This document shows, piece by piece, positions 48,871 to 61,803 of a DNA stretch of 64,000 nucleotides (positions are counted from its first letter, which is position 1; each line of letters starts with the position of its first letter). The stretch lies in the NCBI RefSeq assembly GCF_025698545.1, contig NC_068576.1:55650094-55714093 (forward strand). The letters run 5' to 3'. Position numbers and translations under genes: made by a program. This stretch comes from Gossypium raimondii (Eukaryota > Streptophyta > Magnoliopsida > Malvales > Malvaceae). The notes beneath the pieces are model-generated. The model was not told where the DNA came from and ran no database searches. It was given only the letters and a program-made list of their open reading frames with translations.

Positions 48871-49333
48871 ACTAGTTAATAATTTTTTATTGTGATTCCA
48901 CTTTAGTCACATAATTATGAAAATTTTAATTTAATCATTAAATTATCTAAATTCGGTTTTATAGTCACTATGCAAGTATGTTTGGAACGGGTTGATGATG
49001 TGGCTATTTATTCCATGGATAAACTACCCTATATCTCAAGACATCCAAATATCGAAACTAAAATAGGAAAATAAGGAAGGTTTGTCTCGAGACATAAAAG
49101 TATAGTCAAGTGACCAAAACAAACAAAAAAAAAACTCTTATAGTTCAGTCACTATTCATGTAACTTATCCGATAAATAAACAGCCACATCATTGAACCAT
49201 CTCAAACTTAATGGCATAGTAACTTAAAAAGCCAAATTTGGATAATTTAGTGATTAAATTGAAAATTTTCATAGATAGATAGCCAAAAACAAAAATATGG
49301 TAAAAGTTTAGTGACTAATTAGGGTATTTACCC
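48871..49333. mobile_element. MITE with very long terminal inverted repeats
   Basis: The two halves are inverted copies over roughly 150 bp. 'aattttaatttaatcattaaattatctaaatt' (48930s) mirrors 'ggataatttagtgattaaattgaaaatttt', and 'gatgatgtggctatttatt' (about 48993) mirrors 'aataaacagccacatcat' (about 49178). The right end GGGTATTTACCC suggests the terminus. Non-coding. Confidence 0.6.
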
Positions 49334-51270
49334 AAAGAAAAAAAATAAAGACAGAAGGTGGGAATTGAAAACACACGCGCGCCGGTGACCTAACAATAAA
49401 CATAATATAAAATTATTAGAGAAAGGGACGTTAGCGGCACGCTCTAGGTTATAGACGTTGACTTTAAAGATTCGGTGTTGTGGGCTATGCCTGTTATTTA
49501 TTATTTATTATTATTAAAAACGGACAATGCGGGAACCATTTAAGCGCGGGCAATGCCCAATGAGTTTGCCGACGGTGACACAGCTGAGATGACAGCACGA
49601 CCACCTACACGCCTGCTCTTAAATATTTATTATTTTGCTTTGTTGGCCTCTCTAAGTTATATAGTTTAATTTATTTTTAAGTATTTTAAAATTAATTTAA
49701 TGAAAATTTATAATTAATTAATAATATTAATAATTAATTATTATGAAAAATCATAACTATTAAACTGTGTCGTTCTAAATATAAAATTAAATAAAATCAT
49801 TAAAATTTTAAATTTAACCATATTTTTATAATAACTATTAAAAAATTTACCCACATTACGAGCATGCCGTAATCTAATATATTTTATAACAATTTTAAAG
49901 ATATATGGACGGAATTAAACGCGCTTGGATTAATCATTTATATACAATGATGAGTTTGAATAGAAATTTTAAAATTTTCTTTTACCAAACCAAATATGAA
50001 TAACAATATATAATAGAGTAAACTACATTAGTAGAGACCTAACTATGTTTTTTTTTTGGTCATCCAACTATGAAAAATTTCAAATGATCACTTAATTATT
50101 TAATTTTGTATTTTTTAGCCACTCAAGTATCTTGAATCTTTAGATGTTTACATTTTACATTAGCCAGCAGATGACGAAAAGATAAAATTGAATAGTTGAA
50201 TAATTATTTTGTAACTTTTGACTAAAAATAAAAAATCATAATTTAATAATTATTTTATAACCTTTTATAATTTAATAAAAAAAATCATAGTAAAATAACC
50301 TCTACTATAACTTATCGTTATTAATACCATATATGAACTCGGCCCAATTTGGCCCATAGATACCTCAATCACCTACGGCTTTACCTTTTAACAAAAAGAA
50401 TGTATGGGGAATAGAGCCCAATTAATCATTCATTTGCCTCCCAAGTCCCATCAATGTTTAAATTGGGTTCTTTTGGCCATAACATAGGACTGGATTTGAC
50501 GATGAACATACTAATAGAAATTATTTGAGTTAGGGCTGATATAAAAAAAAAATCAGAGAAAATAAAAAATAGATTCAAAGTATAATCTTTGATTTGATTT
50601 CAGTTTGATTAGATTATTATTTAAATTTATTCTATTCCATTTTATTTTAAATTTATAAGTTAAAAATTGCAAGTATTTGGATTGAACTTAATTTAAAATT
50701 AATTTTAAATTTCCTACAAATATAAAAATATATTATATATTTAAATTAATGAAAACAAATTAGAATTTCATATACTTAAAAAATTTTGATTGGAAGGAAC
50801 CTTTGATCTTTGGTTTAATTTATTGAGTTAATTGCACCAAATAACTTCAAATTATGATTTTATTTTAAATTGGTCCTTAGATTTTAAAATATTCTAATTA
50901 TATCCTTAAATTATTGATGTTACGTCAATAAGGTCCTCTCGTTATTAAAATCGTTAATTTAACTGAGATGCCAAATCTTATGTGACATGATTCAAAGTGA
51001 AAGTCTTGGCTATGAAGTTCTTGAAGCTTTTACAAAAACTATCATTCTCACTCTTTTTTTCAGTTTTACTTTAATTTTAAAATTTATGTGGCAACATTTT
51101 ATTCTTCTTTAAAGTTTTTATTTTAAATTATATTTCATAAGATTTTACATGACATTTAATGGTTTCAGTAATGGAAAGACCTGATTAATATAACATTGAT
51201 TGTTTGAGATATAATTAAACTTTTTAAAATTTAAGGATCAATTTTAAATAAGAATCATAATTATAACTTA
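49334..51270. other. Intergenic DNA with repeat fragments
   Basis: 49370-49620 is GC-richer without a gene. 50015-50290 resembles a decayed copy of the 'gtaaactacattagtag..ggtcac' long-TIR MITE class. No coding region supported. Confidence 0.45.
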
Positions 51271-51348
51271 GGATAAGTTTGGATGAGCGGTACGTTTACC
51301 TGCGGTTAGTATAAAAATAGCGGTGGTGGTCAGATTAGATACTGTAGT
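51271..51348. mobile_element. Small MITE, family Y, interrupted copy
   Basis: Reads AAGTTTGGATGAGCGGTACG through 'cagattagatactgtag', matching the right half of the 26577-26724 element in reverse. It stops abruptly where the LTR-like sequence begins at 51349. Confidence 0.6.
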
Positions 51349-52110
51349 TGTCGAAACCATTTTTTGAAAAACAAAAATTTAGTTGTAGACTTTAAAAACA
51401 AAAATTGGAGTCGCCACCTATCCTTGATTGAGGTGTGATCGGCTCACCTTAAAAACGATTTTGGTCTGCGAAATTTGAGAAAACAGGTTCGGGAGTCAGT
51501 TACGCACGAGGAAGGGTTAGCACCCTCTTAACACCCAAAATCAGTACCGAATTAATTGTTTAATGTCTTGGTGTCGACAAATTTGAAAAATGTTTAAAAG
51601 ATAACCTTTTTACTTTGAATGAATTTAAAAATATGACATTCTAATTTCAAAGAAATAAAACTCCACACCTAGTAAGTTAGTGCGAACATTTTTAATCCTC
51701 AAAATTAAGCTTGTCTTTTAATTTTAAAACTCACACAGTTAAATCTAAGAATATTCGGTTATTTAGGTCAAATGAAGAAAATCGAAGTCCAGTAAATTAA
51801 GGCACAATTTCTCAAAATTCCAATTACCGAATATGACCTTTTGCTTTAGAAATTCTTATTTCGAGATAGTAAAATGTCATGACCAATAAGTTAGGACCTG
51901 ACATTTTTTGATTCCCGAGAATAAGTTTTTGTTTGAAATTTGTGTGAATTTATTGCAAAATAAATACTTGGTTTTCTAAATTCATCGAAAAATAATCGCA
52001 ATCCAGTAAGTTAGGACACTATCCTTCTCGAGAATCAAGAATGCCAAATATTTTGAAAATTTATAAAATATGATGATTTTGGCACTTTAACGAAACCAAG
52101 ATGTTTTCTT
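51349..52110 (+). mobile_element. LTR-retrotransposon fragment (LTR-like)
   Basis: Begins TGTCGAAACCATTTTTTG and contains 'ggagtcgccacc', 'aggtgtgatcggctcacc' and 'ggttcgggagtcagttacg', text I remember from a common cotton retroelement LTR. Four degenerate repeats of 'ccagtaagttaggacac' occur at about 51668, 51788, 51881 and 52001. The right end and second target duplication were not found, so it is truncated. Confidence 0.55.
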
Positions 52111-53974
52111 AAAAAAATGTTAATGCATGACATGAAACCATTACTTCAATTTAAATGATATATGTATATGTATATGTATTTACAAAATAAGATATGATAT
52201 ATATGTAAATTTTAAACCATATTTTCACATTGAAGCTTAAACTAAATCATTGTTCTCACATTAGGACTTAATCTTTTTTGTTGAAGTTAGTCTTCAAACT
52301 TGACAATTGGTATCATATTGGGGTACGAACTTGACAATTTTTCTAATGTTGGGACTTGAATTTTAGAGTTTTTAGAACAAGAGAAGGTTTAAACCCTAAT
52401 GTGAGAATAATCGCCAAGTTTATATCTTAATTTGGATTAAAAAAAACTTAGACCTTAATGTGGGAACAATTATCAAATTCAGAGTCTAATTTAAACCAAA
52501 AAAATTCATGTTTGTCACATCCTTTTTTTTAACATTTTTTTCAGAGTTTACAAAACTTTTTAAGTTTTAGTGTGGTTAAATTTTATTTTATTATAGAATC
52601 AATTTTATTTATCTTTTATGTTTAATGAAAAAATTAGAAATTAAAGTTTTACAACATGGTAGAACAATTAAAATTTGAATAATTTTATTGTAAGAATAAA
52701 TTAATCCAAATATTTTGGACCCGTTAAAGTTTTTTCCTAAAGTAATTTACGTTAATAAACAAAAAAAATTAAAATTCAATTAGCTTAATTATAATTTTAA
52801 TCAAATTAAGTGGGCTAATCAGTAATCAGATTCTGAGGACGGTAGCTACTCATACTACTGGCCAGACCGTAAACCACGTGTCATGTCATATTTAATTAAT
52901 TTCTAAATTATTGTTACGATCTAAGAAAAAAACACAATAGAGCATGACTGGTCACATCAATTAGTTTAATTTATAAAATAGTTGATCAACTAGTAATTTT
53001 TAATTTCTAAAATCGAATTTAAAATTCAACTATGGATTGAATTTATGTTATATTATAATACTAATTTATTTTCAAAAGGAACTTTTAATAATTATTTTCA
53101 TTAGAAAGATAGAGCAATGATTACGTATTTTTTAGAAATAATTATTTCATTAATGAATTATTGAGTTTTTTTTAGTTTTGCAAATAAAATCGATAAATTA
53201 TCAGATTTTTAAAAATTTTAAACTCATAATTAAATTTTAAGTATTGTCACGTATTTCATTTTTATTATTTTAGAGAGGAGTATGTGCCCTTTTTTTCTAT
53301 TATTTTCTTTATAGATTTGATTTAAATAATATTTTAATAAGCAACTGGTATTGATGATTCTAGCATTTAATTAAGTTGGTCTATATGATATTATAAAATT
53401 TATATTTAATATTTTTAGTATTTGATAGATTGTTTTGAATTAAATTTTATAGACAGTAAAACAAAAATTAAATCCTAATACCGTTGAAAGATAATAGAAA
53501 ATTAGAAATTAAAAAAAATTTGGAATGTCGTAAACAGTGACGAAGCAGTGCAAACAAATCACATCTGTTGTGTTTGGTAGCAATGACAGTGATCTTTATT
53601 TGTTGATATTTTTAAATTTTTTATAAAATTAATAATTTTATAATTTAGCTAGATATGCATGTCAAGTTTTGATTAAATTAAAATATTTAATTATTAATTG
53701 ATATAAAAAACTTTTATCATTAAATATATAGAATAATATTTTTATTGATAAAATCAAAAATAAAAATTTATATGCATAAAAATATAGTTATATTATTAAA
53801 TCCAATAATCGAGTTTGAACTTTTATATATGTTTAAGATATTAGATATTTTTTATTCAAAAATATATTAAATATTTTATACATTAATTATTTATATTATA
53901 TATGTGAGAAAAAATTCATATCACAAATTCTATTTAACTTGTTTAAATATTTTTGGTAGTGTTATTTTCTATGG
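52111..53974. other. AT-rich intergenic DNA
   Basis: No gene recognised. 52255-52500 has alternating inverted words ('ttgacaattggtatcatattgggg', 'gacttaatctt') suggesting another decayed MITE. Confidence 0.45.
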
Positions 53975-54337
53975 TTAAATATGTCATAGGTTCCTTTACT
54001 CTTCACAAATTAAAATTTTAGTCCCTATATTTTTGTTTCTAATAATTTAGTCTTTCTACTTTTCAATTTTTAAAATTCAAGTTCAAATATTAACATTGTT
54101 AAATTTTTTTTAGATTTGTTGGTGCAACGTTTTGAAAAAGAAAACTCACTTTGTAGCATTTTAACAAAAAAAGGATATTATAATGAACATGAGTTTAACA
54201 AAATAATCTTAATAACATTAACAATTGGACATGAATTTTGAAATCTGAAAAGTAAATGGACTAAAATCCTAGAAATAAAAGTACGAGGATTAAATTCTAA
54301 ATTTACAAAGTATATAGGAACTTATGGTATATTTTAA
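53975..54337. mobile_element. MITE related to the beta-glucosidase intron MITE
   Basis: Left end TTAAATATGTCATAGGTTCC, right end (reverse complement) TTAAAATATACCATAAGTTCC. It shares 'ttagtccctatattttt' and the internal mirror around 'gttaaattttttttag' with 29871-30147. Confidence 0.6.
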
Positions 54338-54341
54338 TTTC

Positions 54342-54864
54342 GGGTAAACTACTCCCAAGATCACTAAATTATTAGTAAGTTAATCTTTTGTTCACTCAAC
54401 TTCAAAAAGTTACAAAGTGATCACTGAACTATTCGAAAGTTTTCATTTAAGTCACTAGGCTATTAAGTTTTTTTTCCCCCAAAGTCCAACTAGTGAGCTT
54501 CAAGCAGACAATTCGACTATTGGTACAATGGATCAATACCTATTGACAAGTAGAATAACAAGTTGACCTAACGATCAATGTTTGGAGATCAGAGAAGAAA
54601 ACTGTTTGAATTTTGGTTCGTAGACTCATGACGTTCAAAGTTGTTTAACGAAAAAAAACCCAAACTATAGAAGAGAATGGGAAGAAGAGCTTTCGGTTGG
54701 TGTAGGAGATGCAAACAGAAAAGACAATACATAAACTATTTTAACAATCTAGTGACTTAAATGAAAATTTTTGAATGATTTAATGACTATTTTGTACCTT
54801 TTTTAAAATTAAGTAATCAAAACATAAACTTATCAACAATTTAATGACATTAAGTGTAGTTACC
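54342..54864. mobile_element. Long-TIR MITE, family Z, copy 2
   Basis: Left GGGTAAACTACTCCCAAGAT, right (reverse complement) GGTAACTACACTTAATGTC. Same arms as 24534-25063, but the central part is inverted relative to that copy. It starts almost exactly where the previous MITE stops. Confidence 0.65.
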
Positions 54865-55424
54865 TTTTAATTTTTTATCCTCCGGTACTTTTTATTATAT
54901 ATATATATTTATATATATTGCATTTTATAATTATAAGGTATCCATTGTCGTTAGATCTACCTGCTAATTTAATTAAGTTTTAATACCTATGTTTTGTCGG
55001 CTTACAAAAGGACAATGATGTTGATAGTTTGTGGTTTCTTTATATTCATAACAAAGTTGAAATAGTACAACGAAATGTACTAAAATTTTAGGAATATTTA
55101 TACTACATTAAAATCAATTTGACCTTTCATTGCTGTTTTTAGTGTTAGGCTCTACTGATTAACTTATTTAAATATTATAAAATGTTAATATATATGGACA
55201 TTTAAAAAAATGAAATTTAAAATAAAAAGAGTTGTAAAATATGTAAGTAAATATATGGAGTCGACCTACTTGTGCAATCTTTCAGATTAATTTCTTTCAA
55301 TATAATTCATATAAAAAATGAATTTATCTATTTTTGCCAATTTATTTCAAAGTTAATATATAATATTTAATTGAAGCAATTACCTGAGTTTATAACACTT
55401 ACTTTTACTTCACGTCAACCATAT
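54865..55424. other. AT-rich intergenic DNA
   Basis: A (TA)n run lies at about 54895-54920. No gene seen. Confidence 0.5.
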
Positions 55425-55678
55425 TTTAATTTCTTCTCCTATCTCTGATATGACCGTCAAATCGACTTATCTGCTATATTGATCATCGAATCGTCGCTTG
55501 AAGCTCGCTATTTGAGCCACATAAAAATAACCCAATGACTTAAGTAAAAATTCTCCAATGGTTTTGTGACTTGAATGAAAACTTTTAAATAATTTAACGA
55601 TCATTTTGTAACTTTTTAAAATTGACCAACCAAAACATAAACTTATTAATAATTTAGTGACCTTAAGTAGAGTTTACC
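55425..55678. mobile_element. Half copy of long-TIR MITE, family Z
   Basis: Contains the internal 'gaccgtcaaatcgacttatc', 'gcttgaagctcgct' and the right arm ending 'gaccttaagtagagtttacc'. The left arm is missing. Confidence 0.55.
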
Positions 55679-56124
55679 GTAAAATAAAATTAACAATCAA
55701 ATCATAATTGCCCTCCAAACCTACCAATCTAACCAAACTCCACCTTATCTGATTTTATGAAAATTAAAAGTTTATATTCTTCTCCATAGAAGTATACACA
55801 AAAATAGGGCAAAAATTAATGTTTGATACTAGAAATATTATTGAAAAGGAATTTGGATGCTCTCTCAAATTCCAAATGAAAAGTTAAAATTTTATTTAAA
55901 AATTTATAATTAAATTAAAATAATTAGATTAGTGATCAGAAATGATTCAGTATTTAGTAAGTTATGGTGAAGTGATATGGACGAGAATGTACATGTTTTT
56001 TTTTCTCAATAATGTGAATACTCCATCCTTAATTTGTATTTTAATATTTAAACTTATGATTGAATTAATATTATCAACTCAATTCAAAGATGATTAATTT
56101 TATAAAATAAAAATATTAGTATGG
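55679..56124. other. AT-rich intergenic DNA
   Basis: No gene or repeat boundary recognised. Confidence 0.5.
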
Positions 56125-56129
56125 GATAG

Positions 56130-57580
56130 TGATGGGTGTCGAATCCACCAATATAAACCTACGCCTTAGTTTGCAAATTATGCAGTATAGGGAGTAGGGT
56201 CGATCCCTCAGAGACTGGTTTACTGTAAATTGTTGCTCGCTTGACCAGATTTATGTCGGGCCAGCTGTCGTGCCCAAGACGTTCTGGGGGATAAAAATTT
56301 GAAAACCTGAAATTAACAGAAAAATAACGTCAAAAGTAAAAGTTGAAAACAAAATAATAAAAATCGTGAAATAAATATTAAGAATAATTAATTAGAATGA
56401 GCTCAGCTTTAGGCGCGAATTTTCCTCGTCTTTGAACCGATCCTCGAAATTGGATGAACTCCTCTTTTCCAATAAGCTAGTTATAGCTACCAAGGACGCC
56501 TCGGACACCAACTCTTCCTTGTGTAAATTAGTTATGGAACGTCCAATAACTAATTCTTACCGACCGAACAACCACGAAACGTTCGTGATTTAGAACTCCG
56601 GTAGCTTTGCGTTCTAGAAGAGCCTAGCTCGAACCAATGCCCTCAACCGCGTGGGACATTTAAATCCAGTTACTACTTTCCTTGACGGAACCAAATAGCA
56701 ATCTCCACTTGGCACGCCAATGTGTTCACAGAAAACCGATTAGAAACGTTCCTTTCGGAATTCCAACTGTACGTCTAACCTCACTAAATCAAACGACGTC
56801 TTTTTTGACTTAGTGTTGATCTGACTTTATGAGTTGACAAAATCATACTCTTAATCCGGAGAAGTAATAAGTACTGGAATTTTAGGAGTTAAATGGCTCG
56901 GGTTCGTAACTCACGGGTTTTGACGAGGATAATTTCGGCCTAAAGCTGAAAATGGGTTTAGTTGGCTAAGGTTTAAAGCATGTTGGTATTTGATAAATTA
57001 AATAAGGTAAAAATTGTGAAAAGATGGGTGATGTGATTGAGTATGCGGGTTGGAATATATTAAAGTGGGGTGGTTGACTATTTGGAAAAAAAATGAAAAA
57101 GGAATTGCAAATGGCTTGATTTGGTGATTAGCTACTGGAAATTAAAAATTGAAGGAAAGTAAACTAAAGAAACAACAATGCTACATGAGAAAAGAGAGAA
57201 TGTATTGAAAGACAAGAACTTGATATTTTTGATTGATGAATAAATGAACAATACGAGCTCTATTTATACTAGTGGATTTACTAAATTAGGAGCCAACTAG
57301 TCATAGGAAATTAAGGAAAAAATATCCCATAATAAAATAAATCCCAAAATAATCTCCCCCACTAAGTCAAAAATTTCAGCTAATTAATCTTGGAAAAATT
57401 CTGCTTTGGCCCTCCTTTTTTGCTTCTTTCTTCAATCTAGCCCAATTGTTTTCTTTTTCTTCTATTTAGCCCCAAATTGTATTCCTGCACAAAATTCAAT
57501 AAATATGGCAAAATTAGTGGTGCATTCTCATAAATTAACCAAATTAATTACATAAAATATGTAACTTTAGCATTTAATCA
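56130..57580 (+). mobile_element. Candidate solo LTR (TGATGGGTGTCG..AATCA)
   Basis: A 1,451-bp block, less AT-rich in its first kilobase, begins TGATGGGTGTCGAATCC and ends TTTAATCA, giving a TGAT..ATCA terminal inverted repeat. Flanks GATAG (56125-56129) and TATAG (57581-57585) match at four of five bases. 'gggtcgatccctcagagac' is text I associate with a widespread dicot retroelement repeat. No polyprotein frame is present. The solo-LTR reading is inference from ends and near-TSD. Confidence 0.5.
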
Positions 57581-57585
57581 TATAG

Positions 57586-60500
57586 TTTTTTTTTATTTAC
57601 ATTTTTTAAATATTTTTATAAAAATATATTATCTTTTTTAGAATTATACAGTGGCTTTTGGGTGCTTTATGTAGCCAATTGAGAGCAGAATAATTTGTAA
57701 ATATTCTGATGAAAGCAGAAGGGAATCGAAACAGGCAAAGGATAAAAGAAATCATAGATGGGAGCTGGTATTATTTTATCGTAGTAAAAGGGCACCTTGC
57801 ATATTTAAAAAATTTAAAAATATATATTATTTTTTCAAAAAATCACATATAAATTATTTTTGTTAAGGTATTTACTTGAGCGAGCCTATTAACTAATCAT
57901 CCACATTTTGTAGGGGCATTAAATGATAGATACTGGCCACAAATTTTAAAGCTGCTCCATATCTAGGGTGATGATTGAACCCTTGACCACTAATTAAGGT
58001 AGGAGAGATCCTGTGTTTATTTGAATATCATATATATAATTTCTCAAAATAAGGATTTTCAATATTATTTATTAAAAATTATTAATTTTTTTAATTCTTT
58101 AAGAGTTATAGATGTCGAGATAAGAAAAACACACACCAGTGCTAAAATATTATGGGCGTCTAATTTTTTTAATTTATTGTGAATTATCTGATTTGTTAAA
58201 ATTTACAAATTAACTTCTATACTTTATTTTATTATAACTTTATCATAATGTTTTTAAAATATTATTAGTTAATTTAATTTATTAATACAGTTAATTATTT
58301 TAAATAATGTGAGATAATATAATATTTTTAGAAGGAACTTAATCAATCAAAAACTTAGATTCAACCAACTTACCACATTAACACTATAATAAAGACAATT
58401 ACTCATGTTAAAATTTAAAATAATTAAATATTAAATTATGCTAATTAAATAATATAAATTATAATTTACATGACCAGACTGTATTTAGAAAAGAACAAGG
58501 TCAATTCCAGGTCCTTGAATTTAGGTGGCTACCAGGGCTCGTGCCTTAAAATAAAATTTTTTTTATTTAGATTATTTATAATTTATAAAATTTTAAATTA
58601 ATATTAATAAAATTGTATGTTTGTCTCCTTAAAAATAATAAAATATTAATTTAATTATTTAAAAATCATAAAGGTATAGATTATTAAAATAACGTAATTA
58701 TATTTTTACTATTATAAAAATATATAAATTAATTCTGCCTCCAAAAAAATTATGACTTTACCTTATTTCTCTATGTTGTATTTCTAGATCCGGGGGCGAA
58801 GTCAAAACAAATTTTTAGAGGAGTCGAGTGAAATTTTAATTTTTTATAATCTATATATTTATAATTTTTAAAGGATTAAATTAAAATTTTATAATTTTAA
58901 TGGGTCAAAATATAATTTTATCTTTATTAATTTAAATTTTTTTTAAAAAAAATAAGCACCTCCCAGCACCTGTATCCGCCTCTGAAATCCACCACTGCTT
59001 GAATTTCGAAATTAAACTCTAAATTCGAGATATAGAAAAATAATGATTAAATAAAAAAACTCCGAAAAAGTGTAAATTTTATAACGTTGAAAAGCATGTG
59101 GTGTAATGATAGTTAATTACCTAATTAATATTTTAATAAAATAAAATATATGCCGAAAAGCGGGTTTCACTTGTCTAAGAGACCTAATTGTCTAATCGTA
59201 GCTACTCGACAAGAGAATAAATAAAAAAGTTGCTGGGTTTTTTCTTATAAAAACGTTCCACACACGTAACCAAAATATAGAGGTAAGTAACAATGTTTCG
59301 AATTAAAATTAAATTAATAAAAATATTGCTTTTAATTTTTTCTCATATTAATTTCGAATTTGATAGTTCTTGAACTTGAATTTTGTTAAGATAAAATAAT
59401 GTAATATTTTAAAATTGTGATATATTGTCATTTTGTGTATTTTTAGAGGATGACATGATACTCTAAGATTATATCATATCGTCATACTTTAATGGAATCT
59501 AAGTTTAATGACCAAATTAGAAAAAATGTCAATTTTAAAAAGAACATGAACATGAAAAAGAAACAGAGATCAAGTTGGGAAAAGTTGATAAGTTTAATGA
59601 TTAAATGTTTTTATAAACATGATTTAGATCTTGAAGCCACGGAGGACTTGGTTCAATATCAAGTTTGAGGTATTGAGAACTTTAAAATCTTAAGTTTAAG
59701 TCTAGTATTTTAAAATTTATTATTATATTTTCTTGAAAAATATATATTTTATATACTTTAAAAAATATTTATGTATTTTATATATTTTTTGAATTTTTAG
59801 AATTAGGATTAGATTGAGAATATTTATAAATTTTAAGGATTAATATTTTAAATTTATGATTAAATCGAGTCAAATTTATTATTATATAAATTTTTAACTT
59901 TCACGTAAACTTTTCATTTATGATTTTAATAGGAATTGCCAAAGTGATAAGGGGTTACTTAAAATACAAATTTTTTATTTTGAGTTTCAAAAATAAAAAT
60001 TTTGAACAGTTGGAATTTGTATAGTTTATAAAAAAAAAAGTAAACAATAAAATAGTACAAATTTCTGAACGTAATAGAAAGACAAAGCCACACGCACCCA
60101 AATTTCGAAGAGACGTGAGCCATGGCGTCATCAAAATTCGATTTATCTCCCGTACCGATCATCATATCATAAAGCTTACCATGCGCGTGAAAAAAGAAAT
60201 AAACATATTAAAATATTTATAAAAAATCATATGAACTTTAAATGAGATAATGAGATTTGAAAAATACATCATATGAAAACTAAATTATATGTATTTATTT
60301 ATTTTGATAAATTACAATAACAGGATAAATCTCGATCAACAAACACGATTAACTCGACTTAAACTTAAGTCACATCTGAGGTGGTGAACGCCCGAATCAT
60401 CAAGTTATCATATAGTGTTTATTCTGTCAGGAGCGAATCTAGGGGGCCAGTAAGATCCCTGGCCCACCTAAAATTCATTTTAACCCTTCAAATTTTTTAA

Positions 60501-60980
60501 AGTTTAAAATTATATTTTAGCTCATAAAAATAAAAAAAAATAATTTAATCTTTTAAAAATTATATTTTTATTATTATAAAAATTACAATTTAATTTTAGT
60601 CCTTCAATTTTTTTTTTAACTTTGCCGTTGCATTTTGTGTATTTATGTTGTTGTATAATATATTTATTTTAATAATTTTTACAAGTCAATCGAATTACAT
60701 ATGAAGTGACGTAAAATCTATTGGGATTATTTTAATTCCACGTTTCATTTTGAATTATAATATTATCAACGGAGGAAATAAGAAAATTAATTTTCATGGC
60801 TCACGTTATAAACTCTTTTGGTAAATTGTATTATTTTTATGTGGTACTTAAATTATATTATTTTTCAAACTGATATCTAAATTATACTTTTTTATTTACT
60901 CAATCATTAAATATTACTTGTTGCGATCTGAAATTCGTTTAAATTATCTGAAATAATTTCATAAAATTTTTATAAACTGG
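57586..60980. other. AT-rich intergenic DNA with MITE-like fragments
   Basis: No gene recognised. 58510-58740, 58790-58995 and 60425-60640 share a plan: a GC-richer edge such as 'gatccgggggcgaagtc' or 'gagcgaatctagggggcc', then a 'ttataaaattttaattta' body. They look like fragments of one repeat family. The short frame at 59959-60165 has no features. Confidence 0.45.
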
Positions 60981-61803
60981 AGTCGCAGAAACAACTTTTC
61001 TGTGTCAATATATATTGACATGATGTCTTCTTCTTCTTTGTGCTTGCTATTTGTTCGTTCCTAACACGTACCCTTCAAACTGCAAGTCATATGCAAATAA
61101 ACTAATCAACAATTTTAATCTTTCTTTTCTTCTTCTTCTCCCTCTTACTTTTCTAGTGAGAAAAACGAAGCTTAGAAACCAAATCCTAAATAAACTTGTT
61201 TTGCATTTCGACAAGGCATTTTTTCTGACTCGATTCTGGGTTTCTTCTGATCACTTCACCAGTTCACTGGTTAGTTTTTTTTTAATGTTTTATGTTTATA
61301 TCATTGGGAAGACAAAAATGGGTGTTTTTTTGGGTGCATTTACTTCATTCATCATTTGTTTCTAATGCATCTTTTACTTATCCCACGTTGAGTATTTGCC
61401 TTACATTTATTTTAACGAACAGTTTATATTCTTTTCGATGTCTTGGGTGTTTTTTTTTTCTAAAGGGTCGTGTAGGTTTTTACTTTAAATTAAATTATAT
61501 TTTATGGGGTTTGAATGTCCTTCAAACCTCTTTCCACTGCTAAAGATTGCTCCATTTTCTCTTGAAACTTTAAAGACCCTTTATTTTTTTACCTTCACTT
61601 TCTGCTTTAGTGGGACAGTTGGACTGAATTGCTTGTTTAACTTTTTAGAATTTTATTTGACAAAGTAATTAACCTTTTATATGGAATAAAGTTTTTTTTC
61701 CCTTTTATATGATTGATGTTTTGATGATCTTATGTATTGTTATAGTTCTGATAATAACATATGGAGTTTTTGAGCAATATTCAGGTTTGAATACAAGAGC
61801 AAG
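60981..61803 (+). promoter_or_regulatory. Promoter and 5' leader of the ABCC10-type gene
   Basis: A leader intron is likely: a donor-like CACTG|GTTAGT near 61270 and an acceptor ATTCAG near 61785, 18 bases before the ATG. Pyrimidine-rich sequence at 61120-61160 fits a plant 5' UTR. The plus-strand frames here are not recognisable proteins. Confidence 0.4.
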
